This document shows, piece after piece, positions 43,041-43,604 of a stretch of 43,604 bases of DNA. Position 1 is the stretch's first letter. Every line of letters begins with the position of its first letter. The notes below the pieces were generated by a model, which made no database searches, was not told where the DNA came from, and saw only the letters and a list, made by a program, of their open reading frames with translations. The translations under genes and the position numbers were made by a program. The stretch comes from Candidatus Gastranaerophilales bacterium (GTDB lineage Bacteria; Cyanobacteriota; Vampirovibrionia; Gastranaerophilales; Gastranaerophilaceae), in the NCBI GenBank assembly GCA_947624685.1, contig CANQLJ010000012.1, forward strand, positions 1-43,604, given 5' to 3'.

Positions 43041-43604
43041 ATGAAAATAAAATCATTTCCAAACGGCATCTATGGCGCAACGACATATTTAATTTATGAT
43101 GAAATATCAAAGGAAGGGGCGATAATCGATTGCACCTGTTCGATGGATGAAATAGCAGACATTGTAAAAAAAGAAAAAATCCACCTCAAATACGCTCTTA
43201 TAACCCACGGGCACTTTGATCATGTTTATTGTCTTTATAAATTTAAACAAATTTTCCCCCAAGCGCAAATATTGATTCATAAGGATGATATGAAGCTTTT
43301 AAATAAAATCGATATGCAATGTTCCATGGCAAATATTGATGAAATAAAGATTCCTTGCATCGATGCGACGCTCGACGATAATACAAAAAATCTTTCTCTC
43401 GGAGATAAAAAAATCGAAATAATCACAACAAAAGGCCATTCAAAAGGCGGAGTTTGTTATTTAATCGAAAACACTCTGTTTTCAGGTGACACTTTGTTTC
43501 GCGAATCAATCGGCCGCTGTGACCTTTGGGACGGGTCAATAAAGGATATTGAATATAGTATCAGAGAAAAATTGTATAAGCTTGATGATAATATAACCGT
43601 CTAC
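43041..43604 (+). CDS. Metallo-beta-lactamase-fold hydrolase, partial
   Basis: The gene runs off the right edge; 188 residues are seen. The metal-binding motif THGHFDH, the later GHSKGGVCY histidine and FSGDTLF aspartate are in family order, with GRCDLWDGS after them. This is the glyoxalase II/YcbL-like branch, which hydrolyses thioesters or small esters. AAGGAAAAC precedes the ATG at 43041. Confidence 0.88.
   Translation, partial: MKIKSFPNGIYGATTYLIYDEISKEGAIIDCTCSMDEIADIVKKEKIHLKYALITHGHFDHVYCLYKFKQIFPQAQILIHKDDMKLLNKIDMQCSMANIDEIKIPCIDATLDDNTKNLSLGDKKIEIITTKGHSKGGVCYLIENTLFSGDTLFRESIGRCDLWDGSIKDIEYSIREKLYKLDDNITVY

Noticed and set aside
1-43604. CRISPR array
   Set aside because: No regularly spaced identical repeats were seen and no cas-like proteins are encoded.

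Overview
The window is AT-rich bacterial DNA that most resembles a gut Gastranaerophilales (Vampirovibrionia/Melainabacteria, the non-photosynthetic relatives of Cyanobacteria). The clues are an SLH-domain envelope protein with a signal peptide, a SpoIID/LytB protein, an HU gene, a GGDEF regulator, and several proteins with short N-terminal tags such as MKINSVNSPLNFK followed by membrane segments. This assignment is inference from style; no rRNA is present.

Layout. (1) 1-5493 looks like the early and lysogeny end of a prophage or satellite: tandem terminase-small-subunit-like genes, a replication protein, an AEP-type primase-polymerase, a Cro-like protein, a divergent CI-like repressor and a large serine recombinase. 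(2) 5533-14668 looks like a second, plasmid-like integrated element: a split primase-polymerase/helicase module whose leader carries a candidate antisense RNA, a LuxR-type HTH protein, a PD-(D/E)XK nuclease, a MerR-like regulator, a short tyrosine recombinase, a WG-repeat protein and an N6-adenine methylase lacking the catalytic NPPY motif. (3) 14669-17100 holds a compact candidate type I toxin unit (promoter, highly structured leader, 25-residue Fst/Ldr-like peptide, terminator), a frameshifted HEPN-like gene, tRNA-Gln(CTG) and a second frameshifted gene. (4) 17187-26490 is a defence island on the minus strand: a complete type I restriction-modification operon (hsdR-hsdM-hsdS, the HsdS carrying a 200-residue extra domain), then a 398-base structured non-coding leader, a reverse transcriptase of the unknown-group/defence type, and an AbiH-family protein. 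(5) 26763-43604 looks like resident chromosome: lineage-type membrane proteins, a 1454-residue protein ending in a calpain-like protease domain, a metallophosphoesterase, an M16-like protein, the SLH protein, a class A beta-lactamase-fold protein, a diguanylate-cyclase-like regulator, HU, SpoIID and the start of a metallo-beta-lactamase-fold hydrolase.

The best candidates for something undescribed are the reverse transcriptase with its structured leader (16-bp hairpin, 13-base direct repeats 154 bases apart, 9-bp hairpin just before the start) next to AbiH, and the structured toxin-like unit at 15007-15382. All domain calls come from motifs read by eye; no database search was run.
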